Source: Gammaproteobacteria bacterium (GTDB lineage Bacteria > Pseudomonadota > Gammaproteobacteria > Steroidobacterales > Steroidobacteraceae). Taken from it: a stretch of DNA of 64,000 nt. Position numbers and translations under genes: made by a program. Numbering within the stretch: the first letter of the stretch is position 1; each line of letters opens with the position of its first letter. The stretch is taken from the NCBI GenBank assembly GCA_027315105.1, contig DAHUYP010000012.1, positions 1-64,000 of the forward strand, written 5' to 3'. Shown here one piece after another: positions 37,143 through 46,812 of the stretch. The notes below the pieces were generated by a model. It was not told the origin of the DNA. It saw nothing but the letters and a program-made list of their open reading frames with translations, and made no database searches.

Positions 37143-38501
37143 TCAGCGCGCCCCGAACGCCGCCGCCAGCGCCTCGCCGATGGTCGCGACCGGCTGCAGC
37201 TCGAGGCCCGCCGGCGCCGCGCGCGGCACGTTCTCGCGCGGCAGGATGACGCGCTGGTAGCCGAGCTTCGCCAATTCGCGCAGCCGTTCCTCGCCGTGCG
37301 CGACCGGCCGCACCTCGCCGGTCAACCCCAACTCCCCGAACGCAACCGCGGAGGCCTGCAGCGCGCGGCCGCGCAAACTCGACGCCAGCGCTAGGCAGAG
37401 CGGCAGGTCGGTCGCGGTTTCGGTGATCTCGATGCCTCCGACCAGATTCACGAATACATCATGCTCGACCAGCGACAGGTCGGCGTGACGATTCAGGATC
37501 GCCAGCAGCATGGAGAGGCGATTCGCGTCCACCCCTTGCGCGACGCGGCGCGGCGCGCCTGCGGCGCCGCGATCGACCAGTGCCTGCACCTCGATCAGCA
37601 GCGCCCGCCCGCCATCTCGGGCGACCATGACCACGCTGCCGGCCACCGGTTCCGGGCGGCGCGACAGGAAGATTGCCGACGGATTTCGCACCTCCCGCAG
37701 GCCGGTCTCTCCCATGGCAAAGAATCCCAGCTCGTTGACCGGTCCGAAACGATTCTTGGTGGCGCGCAGCAGGCGATAACGGCTGCCGGCATCGCTCTCG
37801 AAATACAGCACCGTGTCCACCAGATGCTCGAGCAGCTTCGGTCCGGCGATGCTGCCGTCCTTGGTGACGTGGCCGACGATCATGACCGCAGCCCCGCCGG
37901 TCTTGGCATGGCGCACCAGTGCCGCGGTGCATTCGCGCAACTGCGCCGCCGAGCCGGCCGCCGATTCGGTCGCGGCGAGCTGCATGGTCTGAATCGAGTC
38001 GATCACCAGCAGCGCCGGCTGGCGCTCGAGCGCCAGCGCCAGGATGGCGTCGAGCGAGTGCTCGCTCACCAGCGCCAGTTGCGCCGAGGCGAGACCCAGG
38101 CGCCGTGCCCGCAGCCCGATCTGCGCCACGGATTCCTCGCCGCTGGCGTACACGATGGGGTGCTGCCGGGCCAGGGCGGCCGCGACCTGCAGCAGCAAGG
38201 TGGACTTGCCGATGCCCGGCTCCCCGCCCAGCAGCGTTGCCGATCCGCCGACCAGGCCGCCGCCGAACACCCGGTCCAGCTCCGTCATGCCGAAGCTCAG
38301 CCGCGCCATGCCGGCGCCCGCAGCCGTGCCCTCGTCCAGCGCCACGGCGGCGGCGGCGCTGCCGCCGTGTTCGCGCGGCCGGCGGCTCGCCGTCACGGCT
38401 TCGAGCGAATCCCATTGCTTGCAATGCGCGCACTGGCCCTGCCATTTGAGCGCTTCCCCGCCACACGCGCGGCAGACATAGAGGGCTTGAGTACGGGCCA
38501 A
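37143..38501 (-). CDS. radA: DNA repair protein RadA
   Basis: RecA-related branch-migration helicase. 452 residues, TTG start. Zinc finger CRACGGEALKWQGQCAHC, Walker A LGGEPGIGKSTLLLQ, the RadA-specific KNRFG motif (RATKNRFGPVNELG), and a C-terminal Lon-like domain (AFGELGLTGEVRPVAHGEERL). Divergent from the phosphatase gene with about 290 bases between; I see no gene in that gap. Confidence 0.97.
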   Translation of the reverse strand: MARTQALYVCRACGGEALKWQGQCAHCKQWDSLEAVTASRRPREHGGSAAAAVALDEGTAAGAGMARLSFGMTELDRVFGGGLVGGSATLLGGEPGIGKSTLLLQVAAALARQHPIVYASGEESVAQIGLRARRLGLASAQLALVSEHSLDAILALALERQPALLVIDSIQTMQLAATESAAGSAAQLRECTAALVRHAKTGGAAVMIVGHVTKDGSIAGPKLLEHLVDTVLYFESDAGSRYRLLRATKNRFGPVNELGFFAMGETGLREVRNPSAIFLSRRPEPVAGSVVMVARDGGRALLIEVQALVDRGAAGAPRRVAQGVDANRLSMLLAILNRHADLSLVEHDVFVNLVGGIEITETATDLPLCLALASSLRGRALQASAVAFGELGLTGEVRPVAHGEERLRELAKLGYQRVILPRENVPRAAPAGLELQPVATIGEALAAAFGAR

Positions 38502-38791
38502 TTGCGATGACTCTCGATGGGTTTGCGACGGCTAGGGATGCTACACCCGCGCGCCCGTACGAGTATTCGGCCGGGGTCGCGCCCGGATGCCCTCCGGAGC
38601 CTCTGCGGGGGGCCGCTGCCCGCGGCGGGCAACTGTGATCGGAGCCGCGCATTGATGCGGCCACGATGCTAACTTATGCACCGGTCGTCGCCCCTGGACG
38701 GTGTATCGCGGATGGCGCTGTGGCCAGGCGGGCTGGTGAAGGCACGGATCGAAACTGTGACGCAGTTCATGTTTCCAGAAGAAAAGGACTT

Positions 38792-39643
38792 ATGCCGCGC
38801 GCAAGAGGCCGCATGAGCCTCAAGGGAAGAGTGCGTTGTGTGGGCCAGACCGATACCGGTCGGGTTCGTGATCACAACGAGGACAGCATCGCCTACGACT
38901 CGGATATCGGTCTGCTGGTGCTGGCCGATGGCATGGGCGGTTACAACGCCGGCGAAGTCGCCAGCGGCATCGCCGTCAAGACCATCGTCGGCCTGGTGCG
39001 CGATGCGGTCGAGCGCGAGGACCTGCGGATCGCCGATTCCAGCGCCGGGCTGACGCGCGCCTCCATCATCCTGCGCGATGCGATCCTGCGGGCCAACAAG
39101 ATCATCTTTCAGACCGCCCGCACGCAACCGCAGTGCGAGGGCATGGGCACGACCGTGGTTGGCGCCCTGTTCTTCGACAACCGCGTCTCGATCGCTCACG
39201 TCGGCGACTCCCGGCTCTACCGCCTGCGCGCCGCCGGCCTCGAGCAGCTCACGATGGACCACTCCTTGCTGCAGGAACTGGTCGACCGAGGCTTCTATTC
39301 GCCCGAGGAGGCGCAACGCGCCGCCAACAAGAACTACGTGACCCGCGCCCTGGGGGTGGAGTCGAACGTCGAGGTCGAGATCCAGGAGCACCCGGTACAG
39401 AAGGGTGATCTGTATCTCATTTGCTCGGACGGGCTATCCGACATGGTCGAGGACGACGACATTCACTTAACGATCAGCACCTTTGGTGCTAACCTTGAGA
39501 CGGCCACTAAACAACTGATCCAGCTGGGTAATGACAATGGTGGCAAGGACAACATCTCGGTGGTGGTGGCGGAGATCCTGGAATCGTTTCCGGCCCCGCG
39601 CGGGGTACTCGACAAGATGTTGGGATGGTTCAGCTCTACCTGA
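38792..39643 (+). CDS. PP2C-family Ser/Thr phosphatase
   Basis: Metal-dependent phosphatase, 283 residues. All PP2C motifs are visible: TDTGRVRDHNEDS, VLADGMGGYNAGEVAS, GMGTTVVGALF, IAHVGDSRLYRLR, and CSDGLSDMVEDDD with NGGKDNISVVV at the end. ATG 38792 is chosen over upstream codons because AAAAGGA precedes it closely. It ends 12 bases before an FHA protein gene, a common pairing that links phosphatase and phospho-Thr reader in Ser/Thr kinase signalling. Confidence 0.92.
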   Translation: MPRARGRMSLKGRVRCVGQTDTGRVRDHNEDSIAYDSDIGLLVLADGMGGYNAGEVASGIAVKTIVGLVRDAVEREDLRIADSSAGLTRASIILRDAILRANKIIFQTARTQPQCEGMGTTVVGALFFDNRVSIAHVGDSRLYRLRAAGLEQLTMDHSLLQELVDRGFYSPEEAQRAANKNYVTRALGVESNVEVEIQEHPVQKGDLYLICSDGLSDMVEDDDIHLTISTFGANLETATKQLIQLGNDNGGKDNISVVVAEILESFPAPRGVLDKMLGWFSST

Positions 39644-39655
39644 GGCTAAACGCAC

Positions 39656-40351
39656 ATGGCTAGGTTGATACTGAGTCTGGATGGCGCGGTCCTCGCGGAA
39701 TACAACATGAACAAGGAGCGCTATACGATCGGGCGGCTCCCGGACAACGACATCCGCATCGACAACCCGGCAGTGAGCGGCCACCACTCGCTGATCATCA
39801 ACATCCTCAACGATTCATTTCTCGAGGACCTCAACAGCACCAACGGTACCTACGTCAACGGCAAGCTCATCAAGAAGCACGCCCTGCAGCACGGCGATGT
39901 GATCACGGCCGGACATCACCAGCTGCGCTTCGTCGAAGACGACGAGGCACAGCAGGACGAATTCGAGAAGACCATGGTGATCCAGCCCTCGCTGCGGCCC
40001 GTGGACAAGGTGCGTGCCGCGCTCAGCGATGCCGGCGCGACCGGCGCTCGGCGCACCCTCGGCAATGGCGCACCGCCCATCAAGAAGGCCAAGCTGCAGG
40101 TGCTGTCGGGCGCCTTCGCCGGGCGCGAGCTGGAGCTGACCAAGGCGCTGACCACGCTCGGACGCCCGGGCGTGCAGGTGGCTGCGATCACGCGCCGCTC
40201 CGAGGGCTATTTCATCGTGCATGTGGACGCCGACGGCCAGGAGAATTTTCCGCTCGTCAACGGCGCGCCGATCGGCGCGCAGGCGCGCAAGCTCATGGAC
40301 AACGACGTGATCCAGCTTGCGGGCGTGAAGATGGGCTTCTTCGAGGGCTGA
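39656..40351 (+). CDS. FHA-domain protein
   Basis: 231 residues. The N-terminal FHA domain (about residues 20-95) is complete: YTIGRLPDNDI, SGHHSLI, LNSTNGTYVNG. A linker with TMVIQP follows; a Thr there could be a phosphorylation site. The C-terminal 90 residues look like a second, degenerate FHA fold (TLGRPGVQVAAITRRSEGYF, then LVNGAPIG), missing the Ser/His pair. Likely phospho-Thr adaptor in the same pathway as the adjacent PP2C. Confidence 0.9.
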   Translation: MARLILSLDGAVLAEYNMNKERYTIGRLPDNDIRIDNPAVSGHHSLIINILNDSFLEDLNSTNGTYVNGKLIKKHALQHGDVITAGHHQLRFVEDDEAQQDEFEKTMVIQPSLRPVDKVRAALSDAGATGARRTLGNGAPPIKKAKLQVLSGAFAGRELELTKALTTLGRPGVQVAAITRRSEGYFIVHVDADGQENFPLVNGAPIGAQARKLMDNDVIQLAGVKMGFFEG

Positions 40352-40401
40352 GGCCGGCCGCTCGACGTGCCGGCGCCCGAGCGGGCGGAACCAGGCGTGC
40401 G

Positions 40402-42186
40402 TCAGGGCGCCGCGAGGCGATCGACCCGCTCCGCGATCCGCTCCTGCAGCGCGAGCAGCAGGTCGTGGCGCCAGACCTCTCCCAGCAGCACCGGGCTCCA
40501 GTGACCGGACACCACCGGCAGCTGCTTGCAGCGGTGCGCCAGGAAGACGTCGAGCGCATCGCCCAGCAGCATCTCGGGAGTCAGCACCGGCGGCGCGCTC
40601 TGCATGACCTCGGCGACGCTCACCGATTTATCGAGCTGCCGCGCGCGCGCCTGGCGGCGCAGCGCCTGCAGATCGAGCTGACCGACCAACTGATCCTGCG
40701 AATCGAGCACATAGGCGCTGCCTGCGCCGCGCGCCGGCAGGCGTCGCAGCACCTGTCCGAGTGGCGCATCGCGCTGCAGCAGCAGGGCCGGCGCCCGGAT
40801 CAGCGGCGCAATCTGCCGCAGCCGCCATTCGTCGTCGTCACCGGGGCCCTTGGACTTGAGCGATCGGGTGTACACCGATTCGCCGCGGCGATAGATGCGG
40901 GCGACGTAGTGCCCGGTCACGCATGCCAGCATCAACGGCAGCACGACCTCATAGTCGAGCGTCATCTCGAAGATCAGCAGGATCGAGGTCAGCGGCGCAT
41001 GCGTGGTGGCAGCCAGGAAACCGCCCATTCCGACCACCGCATAGGCCGCGAGCTGCGAGTGCAGGTGCGGATCGACGAAGTGCAGCGTATCGCGAAACAG
41101 CGCGCCGAACGCGGCCCCCATGAACAGCGTCGGCGTCAGAATACCGCCGTTGGCGCCCGAGCCGATCGAGGCCGCGGTGCTCACGAGCTTGGCGACCAGC
41201 GCGAATGCCAGCAGCTGGATCGCGAGCTTGTCGTTCAGGATGTCGTTGACCACGCTGTAGCCGTTGCCCCAGACCTGCGGCACGCCCACCGAGATCACGC
41301 CGACGATCAACCCGCCCAGCGCCAGCGTCACCGGCGGACTCCAATGCAGCCTCTTGAACCAGACCCGCACCCGATCCAGCAGCGCCAGATAGGGCGGCGC
41401 GGCATGCCCGAGCAGCACGCCGAGCAGCGCATAGAGCGCCAGCTCCCAGGCGTCGCCGAAGTTGATGTGCGGTACCTGGTAGACCGGGCCGTAGCCCAGG
41501 AAGTGGCGCGTCGTGGCGTCCGACACCACCGAGGAGACGATCAGCGGACCGAAGCTCTCCATCGCGATCGAACCGAGCACCACCTCGGCCACGAACAGCG
41601 CGCCGGCGATCGGCGCGTTGTACGCCGCGGCGATGCCGGCCGCGGCGCCGCATGCGACCAGCAGCCGCAGGCGCGGCACCGGCGCCTGGGTCCACTGCCC
41701 GACCTTGGAGGCCACGGTCGCGGCCAGCTGCACCAGCGGGCCCTCGCGTCCGATCGATCCCCCCGAGCCGATCGTGAAGAACGACGACGACGCCTGCAGC
41801 AGCGCGGCGCGGCTGCTGAGCTGCCCGTTGCCGACCGCAACCGCCTCCATGTAGTCGACGATCCGAGCGGTGCGCAGCACCCGGTGACCACCCCACAGCA
41901 GCGCACCGGCGCAGACGCCACCCACCGTCGGCACGATGATCCTGGCCCACCAGGGCAGCAGCTTCGCGGTCTCGACCAGGCCGGCGGTCGATCCGGTCAG
42001 CAGCTGCTGCACCAGGCGCAAGCTGGCTCTGAACGCCACACCGGTGAATGCGCCGCAGATGCCGATCAGCGCCGCCCAGAACACGATGCCGCCGAGCTGC
42101 TCGTGCTTGGCCGCGTGCAGAACGGTGCGCAGCAGGCGCCGCGCCCGATCGAGCAGCTGCGATGCGAATTGCAGAATCGCGTCCAC
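40402..42186 (-). CDS. CLC-family anion channel/transporter with CBS pair
   Basis: 594 residues, GTG start: about 430 of CLC membrane domain, then two CBS domains (MQSAPPVLTPEMLLGDAL region at the end). Gating-Glu loop GGSIGREGPLVQLA and GSGANGGILTPTLFMGA are present. As in the other CLC in this window, the internal proton-Glu position is Val (LFVAEVVLG), and no GSGIP is found at the first anion site. The CBS pair suggests nucleotide or ionic-strength control. Stop is 50 bases from the FHA stop (convergent). Confidence 0.9.
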   Translation of the reverse strand: MDAILQFASQLLDRARRLLRTVLHAAKHEQLGGIVFWAALIGICGAFTGVAFRASLRLVQQLLTGSTAGLVETAKLLPWWARIIVPTVGGVCAGALLWGGHRVLRTARIVDYMEAVAVGNGQLSSRAALLQASSSFFTIGSGGSIGREGPLVQLAATVASKVGQWTQAPVPRLRLLVACGAAAGIAAAYNAPIAGALFVAEVVLGSIAMESFGPLIVSSVVSDATTRHFLGYGPVYQVPHINFGDAWELALYALLGVLLGHAAPPYLALLDRVRVWFKRLHWSPPVTLALGGLIVGVISVGVPQVWGNGYSVVNDILNDKLAIQLLAFALVAKLVSTAASIGSGANGGILTPTLFMGAAFGALFRDTLHFVDPHLHSQLAAYAVVGMGGFLAATTHAPLTSILLIFEMTLDYEVVLPLMLACVTGHYVARIYRRGESVYTRSLKSKGPGDDDEWRLRQIAPLIRAPALLLQRDAPLGQVLRRLPARGAGSAYVLDSQDQLVGQLDLQALRRQARARQLDKSVSVAEVMQSAPPVLTPEMLLGDALDVFLAHRCKQLPVVSGHWSPVLLGEVWRHDLLLALQERIAERVDRLAAP

Positions 42187-42235
42187 GGCCGAACTGTAAC
42201 TTAGTTTCGCATCGCCCCGCGGGGGGGCATCGCGA

Positions 42236-43312
42236 TCAGACCAATTCGATCGGCACGCGCTGGCTCACGGCACACAGCAACTCATAGGGAATGGTGCGCG
42301 CGGCGGCGGCGAGTTCCTCGACCGGCAACCCCGTCCCCCACAGCTCCGCCCGATCGCCGACCGATACCGGCGGCAGATCGGTGACGTCCAGCGCGATCAT
42401 GTCCATCGACACGCGGCCCGCGAGCGGCGCGCGCCGGGCGCCGATCAGCACCGGGGCACCGCTGGGCAGGCTGCGCAGCAGGCCGTCGCCGTAGCCCGCG
42501 GCGACGATCGCCAGCCGCGAGCGGCGCGGCGCCCGCCAGGTGCCGCCGTAGCCGACGCGCTCACCGGCCGCGACCTCGCGCACGGCGATCACGGTGCTCT
42601 CGAGCGTCATCGCGGCCCGCAGGCCGAATTGCGAACCCAGCCGCCCGGCGAACGGCGATACCCCATAGAGCGCCAGACCCGGCCGCACCCAGGCGGCCAG
42701 GGCCTGCGGTTGCGCGAGGATGCCGGCCGAGTTGGCGATGCTCAGCTCGACGTCCAGGCCGGCGATCAGCGGCTGCAGCCGCCCGAGCTGCTCGGCCGTA
42801 TACGACCCGTCCTCCTCGTCGGCGCCGGCCAGGTGGGTCAGCACCCGCAGCCGCGAGCTCTCGGGCTGCAACCGGCGCAGCCGTTGCCAGGCGCCGCGAA
42901 ATTCCTGCGGGCGAAATCCCAGGCGGTTCATCCCGGTGTCGACCTTGAGCCAGAGCGCCAGGCGCGGCGGCCCGCGAAACGCCTCGAGCAGCGCGATCTG
43001 CAGTTCCTGATGCACCACCAGATCCAGCTCGAGCCGCGCCGCTTCGGCCAGCTGCCGCGCATCGAGCACGCCCTCGAGCAGTACGACGGGCCGCCTCACT
43101 CCGGCCTCGCGCAGTGCCACGCCTTCCTCCAGGCGCGCCACCGCGAACGCATCGGCCTCGGCCAGCGCCAATGCCGTGGACAGCAGCCCATGGCCGTAGG
43201 CATTGGCCTTCACCACCGCCATGACGCGACTGGCCGGCGCGCACGCGCGAATCGTCCTCAGGTTCGCCTGCAACGCCGCGCGCTCGACGCGCGCGCGAAT
43301 CAGCCCCGTCAC
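42236..43312 (-). CDS. alr: Alanine racemase
   Basis: PLP enzyme making D-alanine for peptidoglycan. 358 residues, GTG start overlapping the dnaB stop by four bases. The PLP Lys is in VMAVVKANAYGHG near residue 35; the catalytic Tyr region is GERVGYGGTWRAPRRSRL; SMDMIALDVTDLP is the C-terminal domain. dnaB-alr adjacency is conserved in gammaproteobacteria. Confidence 0.96.
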   Translation of the reverse strand: MTGLIRARVERAALQANLRTIRACAPASRVMAVVKANAYGHGLLSTALALAEADAFAVARLEEGVALREAGVRRPVVLLEGVLDARQLAEAARLELDLVVHQELQIALLEAFRGPPRLALWLKVDTGMNRLGFRPQEFRGAWQRLRRLQPESSRLRVLTHLAGADEEDGSYTAEQLGRLQPLIAGLDVELSIANSAGILAQPQALAAWVRPGLALYGVSPFAGRLGSQFGLRAAMTLESTVIAVREVAAGERVGYGGTWRAPRRSRLAIVAAGYGDGLLRSLPSGAPVLIGARRAPLAGRVSMDMIALDVTDLPPVSVGDRAELWGTGLPVEELAAAARTIPYELLCAVSQRVPIELV

Positions 43313-44709
43313 CGCAATACGCCCTCGGCGTAGGTGTCCGGAGCGAAATTGGAGAAGCGCGTGTACTGGCCCTGGAAAGTCAGCAGGAAGGTGCCGGTCT
43401 CGCCGTTGCGATGCTTCGCCAGATCGATCTCGGCGATGCCCTTCTTGGTGGTGTCCTTGTCGTAGACTTCATCGCGGTAGATGAGCAGGATCATGTCCGC
43501 ATCCTGCTCGATGCCGCCGGATTCGCGCAGATCCGACATCACCGGCTTCTTCTTCTCGCGCTGCTCCACGCCGCGGTTGAGCTGCGACAGCGCGATCACC
43601 GGCAGCGCCAGCTCCTTCGCCAGTACCTTGAGTCCACGCGAGATCTCGGCAATCTCGGTGGCGCGGTTCTCCTTCGTGCCCGGAACCTGCATGAGCTGCA
43701 GATAATCCACCACCACCAGGTCGAGTCCGTGCTCGCGCTTGATGCGGCGCGCGCGCGCGCGCAGCTCGGTGGGGGTGAGCGCCGGGGTCTCGTCGATGAA
43801 GATCCGCGCCTCCGACAATTGGCTCGTGGCAGCCGTGATGCGCACCCAGTCGTCGTCGGAGATGCGCCCGGTGCGAATGCTGTTGAGCGGCACGTGCCCG
43901 ATCGACGACAGCATGCGTGTGACCAGCTGCTCGGCCGGCATTTCCATGCTGAAGATCGCGACCGACGCCTTGGTGTCCGGACTCACGGCCGCGAACTCGG
44001 CCATGTTGACCGCCAGCGTGGTCTTGCCCATCGACGGCCGGCCCGCGACCACGACCAGATCCCCGGGGCGCAGACCGCCGGTCTTGGCATCGAAATCGGC
44101 AAACCCGCTCGCCAATCCGCGCAGTTTGTTCGGATTCGTATGCCACTCGTCGATCTTGTCGATCAGGGGCGGCAACAGGGCGCTGACGCGCACCGCGCCT
44201 TCGCGCCCGCGCGCGCCCTGCTCGGCGATCTCGAACACCAGTCCTTCGGCACGATCCACCAGGTCGCGCGCCGAAAGCCCGTCGTCGCTGAACACCGATG
44301 AGGCGATCTCCCGTCCGGCTTCGATCAGGCGGCGCAGCAACGCGCGCTCACGCACGATCTGCGCGTAGCTGCGGGCATTGGCGGCCGTGGGCGTATCGCG
44401 CGCGAGCGTACCGAGGTAGGCCAGGCCGCCGGCATCGGTGAGCCGCCCGCGCCGCTCGAGTTGCTCCGCGACGGTCACCACGTCGCCGGGGCGGCCCGCG
44501 GCCACCAGCTCCGCCAGCGCCTGAAAGATCAGCCGATGATCCGGCCGATAGAAATCCTCGGCCACCACGATATCCGCGACCTGGTCCCAGGTCGTGGTAT
44601 CGATCAGCAGTGCCCCCAGAACCGATTGCTCGGCTTCGAGCGAATGCGGCGGTACCAGTCCTTCGGGGCCGCCCATGCGGTCGCGCGGCGAACGAAGCGG
44701 AGTACTCAT
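43309..44709 (-). CDS. dnaB: Replicative DNA helicase DnaB
   Basis: Hexameric fork helicase, 466 residues. The N-terminal domain has LEAEQSVLGALL; the RecA-like domain has VVAGRPSMGKTTLAVNMAEF and the motif-H3-like LVVVDYLQLMQVPG; the SDLRESGGIEQDAD arginine region is intact. No intein. Same strand as rplI, 52 bases after it. Confidence 0.98.
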   Translation of the reverse strand: MSTPLRSPRDRMGGPEGLVPPHSLEAEQSVLGALLIDTTTWDQVADIVVAEDFYRPDHRLIFQALAELVAAGRPGDVVTVAEQLERRGRLTDAGGLAYLGTLARDTPTAANARSYAQIVRERALLRRLIEAGREIASSVFSDDGLSARDLVDRAEGLVFEIAEQGARGREGAVRVSALLPPLIDKIDEWHTNPNKLRGLASGFADFDAKTGGLRPGDLVVVAGRPSMGKTTLAVNMAEFAAVSPDTKASVAIFSMEMPAEQLVTRMLSSIGHVPLNSIRTGRISDDDWVRITAATSQLSEARIFIDETPALTPTELRARARRIKREHGLDLVVVDYLQLMQVPGTKENRATEIAEISRGLKVLAKELALPVIALSQLNRGVEQREKKKPVMSDLRESGGIEQDADMILLIYRDEVYDKDTTKKGIAEIDLAKHRNGETGTFLLTFQGQYTRFSNFAPDTYAEGVLR

Positions 44710-44761
44710 GCGCCTTCGCCTGTGTGCATGCGCGCGCGGCGCTGGCGCTCGGGCGTGCGCC

Positions 44762-45217
44762 TCAGCCGGCTTCTTCCGCGACGATGGCGATCGGCAGCTC
44801 GACGTCGACGTCGGCGTGCAGGTGCAGCTGCACCGAGTGCTCGCCTACGGTGCGCAACGGACCGCCCGGCAGGCGAACCTCGCTGCGCGCCACGGCATGT
44901 CCGGCCGCGGTCGCGGCTTCGGCGATATCCGCCGTGCCGACCGACCCGAACAGCTTGCCTTCGGTGCCGGCCTTGGCGGTAATGGTGAGCTTGAAGTCCT
45001 TGAGTGCCTCGGCGCGCTGCTGCGCACCGGCAAGCTCATCGTTCGCGGCGCGCTCGAGCTCGGCGCGGCGCGCCTCGAAGCGTGCCACGTTGGCGGGCGT
45101 AGCCAGCGTCGCCTTTCCCTGCGGCAGCAGGAAGTTACGGCCGTAGCCGGACTTCACGTTGACGCGATCACCGATGTTACCGAGGTTGGCTACCTTCTGC
45201 AGCAGAATCAGATCCAT
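44762..45217 (-). CDS. rplI: 50S ribosomal protein L9
   Basis: 151 residues. [20 protein letters not shown] and the [13 protein letters not shown] loop are the L9 signature; the C-terminal domain is the usual size. Ten bases after rpsR. Confidence 0.98.
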   Translation of the reverse strand: MDLILLQKVANLGNIGDRVNVKSGYGRNFLLPQGKATLATPANVARFEARRAELERAANDELAGAQQRAEALKDFKLTITAKAGTEGKLFGSVGTADIAEAATAAGHAVARSEVRLPGGPLRTVGEHSVQLHLHADVDVELPIAIVAEEAG

Positions 45218-45227
45218 CGCAGCAACC

Positions 45228-45470
45228 TCAGTGTTGGTCGGTGTACGGCAGCAGCGCCAGGAAGCGCGCGCGCTTGATGGCCGTCGCGAGCTGGCGCTGG
45301 TAGAAACTCTTCGTGCCCGTGATGCGGCTCGGAACGATCTTGCCGGTCTCGGTCACGTAGTTCTTCAGCGTCGCCAGATCCTTGTAGTCGATCGTCACGA
45401 CGCCCTCGGCCGTGAAGCGGCAGAATTTCTTGCGTCGAGTGAAACGGGAAACTTTGGGTTCAGCCATCAC
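45228..45470 (-). CDS. rpsR: 30S ribosomal protein S18
   Basis: 80 residues. [20 protein letters not shown] and [20 protein letters not shown] identify it. ATG overlaps the rpsF stop by four bases; the priB gene found between rpsF and rpsR in enterobacteria is absent. Confidence 0.98.
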   Translation of the reverse strand: MMAEPKVSRFTRRKKFCRFTAEGVVTIDYKDLATLKNYVTETGKIVPSRITGTKSFYQRQLATAIKRARFLALLPYTDQH

Positions 45471-45853
45471 GCACCTGCCACGGTTTGCTCATCATCGCCG
45501 TCATCGTCGCGCTCGCGACGGCCCTCGCCCTCCTCCTCGGCCTTCGCCATCGGCGAGGGCTCGGTCACCGCCGTGTCCACCGAAGTCACCAGATGGCGCA
45601 GCACCGCGTCGCTGAAACGGAAGGCACCGGTCAGTTCGGTCAGCGTCTTCTGGTCGCATTCGATGTTGAGCAGCACATAGTGCGCCTTGTGGACCTTGGC
45701 GATGGGGTAGGCGAGCTGGCGGCGGCCCCAGTCCTCGAGCCGATGCACCTTGCCGTCGCCGGCCGCGATCATGCCCTTGTAGCGCTCGATCATGGCCGGA
45801 ACCTGCTCGCTCTGGTCCGGATGGACCAGAAATATGATCTCGTAATGCCTCAC
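45467..45853 (-). CDS. rpsF: 30S ribosomal protein S6
   Basis: 128 residues, GTG start with a perfect AAGGAGG four bases upstream. [19 protein letters not shown] and [14 protein letters not shown] are S6 signatures; the C-terminal 30 residues are an acidic/Arg-rich tail, the part that carries Glu modification by RimK in E. coli. First gene of rpsF-rpsR-rplI. Confidence 0.97.
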   Translation of the reverse strand: MRHYEIIFLVHPDQSEQVPAMIERYKGMIAAGDGKVHRLEDWGRRQLAYPIAKVHKAHYVLLNIECDQKTLTELTGAFRFSDAVLRHLVTSVDTAVTEPSPMAKAEEEGEGRRERDDDGDDEQTVAGA

Positions 45854-45857
45854 GTGT

Positions 45858-45894
45858 CCTCCTTACGGGGTAATGCCGCCCACCCGAGGCCCGT
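45858..45894 (-). promoter_or_regulatory. Hairpin abutting the rpsF ribosome-binding site
   Basis: In the minus-strand leader, ACGGG (45894-45890) can pair with CCCGT (45869-45865), and the stem ends directly against the AAGGAGG at 45864-45858. This position would allow control of rpsF translation, as known for S6:S18 feedback leaders; I cannot confirm the conserved CCG-containing motif. Confidence 0.35.
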
Positions 45895-45975
45895 GTCACG
45901 GCGGTGCGGCAAGGAGAGCCGGCAGCTTAGCATCAGCGGCGCTGCCGGGTGGTCGGAAAAAGCGCGCAAGGATAC

Positions 45976-46012
45976 AAAAAACCCGCCCCCTGACGCAATC
46001 CTTGGGGTTCCC
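45976..46012 (-). terminator. Possible terminator after rlmB
   Basis: Reading the minus strand downstream of the rlmB stop, ACCCC pairs with GGGGG across a 12-13 base loop, followed by CGGG and a run of six T. The stem is short and imperfect, but the T-run is conspicuous in this GC-rich DNA. Confidence 0.35.
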
Positions 46013-46062
46013 GGCACCGCCCTGCCCGCCCGGTGCCGTGCGCCAGGCCGCGGCCCGGGCGG

Positions 46063-46812
46063 CTAATGCACCCCCCGTTGCCGCAGCGCCTCGTACAGCA
46101 GCATGCCGGTCGCCACCGAGACATTGAGGCTCTGCACGGCGCCAAGATTCGGTAATCGGGCCAGCCAGTCGCAGCGGCGCCGCGTCAGTTGCCGCAGTCC
46201 AACTCCCTCGGCGCCCATCACCAGCACCCGCGGGCCCGTCAGATCGATCTGCTGCGCCGGCCGCGGAGCCTCGGCGTCCGCACCGACGATCCACAATCCG
46301 GCTGCCTTGAGCTGACCGAGCGTGCGCGCGAGATTGGTCACCACCACCACCGGCGTGGTCTCGGCGGCCCCGGCCGCCACCTTGCGTGCCGTGGCATTGA
46401 GTGGTGCGGCGCGATCGCGCGGCACGATGAGCGCCAGCACACCGCAGGCATCAGCCGTGCGCAGGCAGGCACCGAGATTGTGCGGATCCTGCACGCCATC
46501 GAGCGCGAGCAGCAGCGGCTCGGCCGCCTGCCCCAGCGCCGCGAGCAGCTCGTCCTCGCCCCACGGCGACAGCGGCCGCACCTCGGCCATGACTCCCTGG
46601 TGCACCGCCTCGCCGAGCCGGGCCTGCAGCGCTCGCAGCTCGACCCGCTGCACGCTGCAGCCCGCCGCGCGCGCCAGGCGCTCGATCTCCTCGGCCTTCG
46701 CATCCTGGCGGCCGTGCTGCAGCCAGACTCGCGCTACGCGCTCGGGGTGCCGGGTCAGCAGCGCACGCACCGCGTGCAGGCCATAGACGGCCTCAGTCGG
46801 TCGCGAGTTCAA
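46063..46812 (-). CDS. rlmB: 23S rRNA (guanosine-2251-2'-O) methyltransferase RlmB
   Basis: SPOUT (SpoU/TrmH) methyltransferase, 249 residues. AVYGLHAVRALL start; motif 1 LLALDGVQDPHNLGACLRTA; motif 2 VLVMGAEGVGLRQLT; motif 3 VQSLNVSVATGMLLYEALRQ. ATG 46812 lies inside the end of rnr (20-base overlap), the conserved rnr-rlmB order. Confidence 0.96.
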   Translation of the reverse strand: MNSRPTEAVYGLHAVRALLTRHPERVARVWLQHGRQDAKAEEIERLARAAGCSVQRVELRALQARLGEAVHQGVMAEVRPLSPWGEDELLAALGQAAEPLLLALDGVQDPHNLGACLRTADACGVLALIVPRDRAAPLNATARKVAAGAAETTPVVVVTNLARTLGQLKAAGLWIVGADAEAPRPAQQIDLTGPRVLVMGAEGVGLRQLTRRRCDWLARLPNLGAVQSLNVSVATGMLLYEALRQRGVH

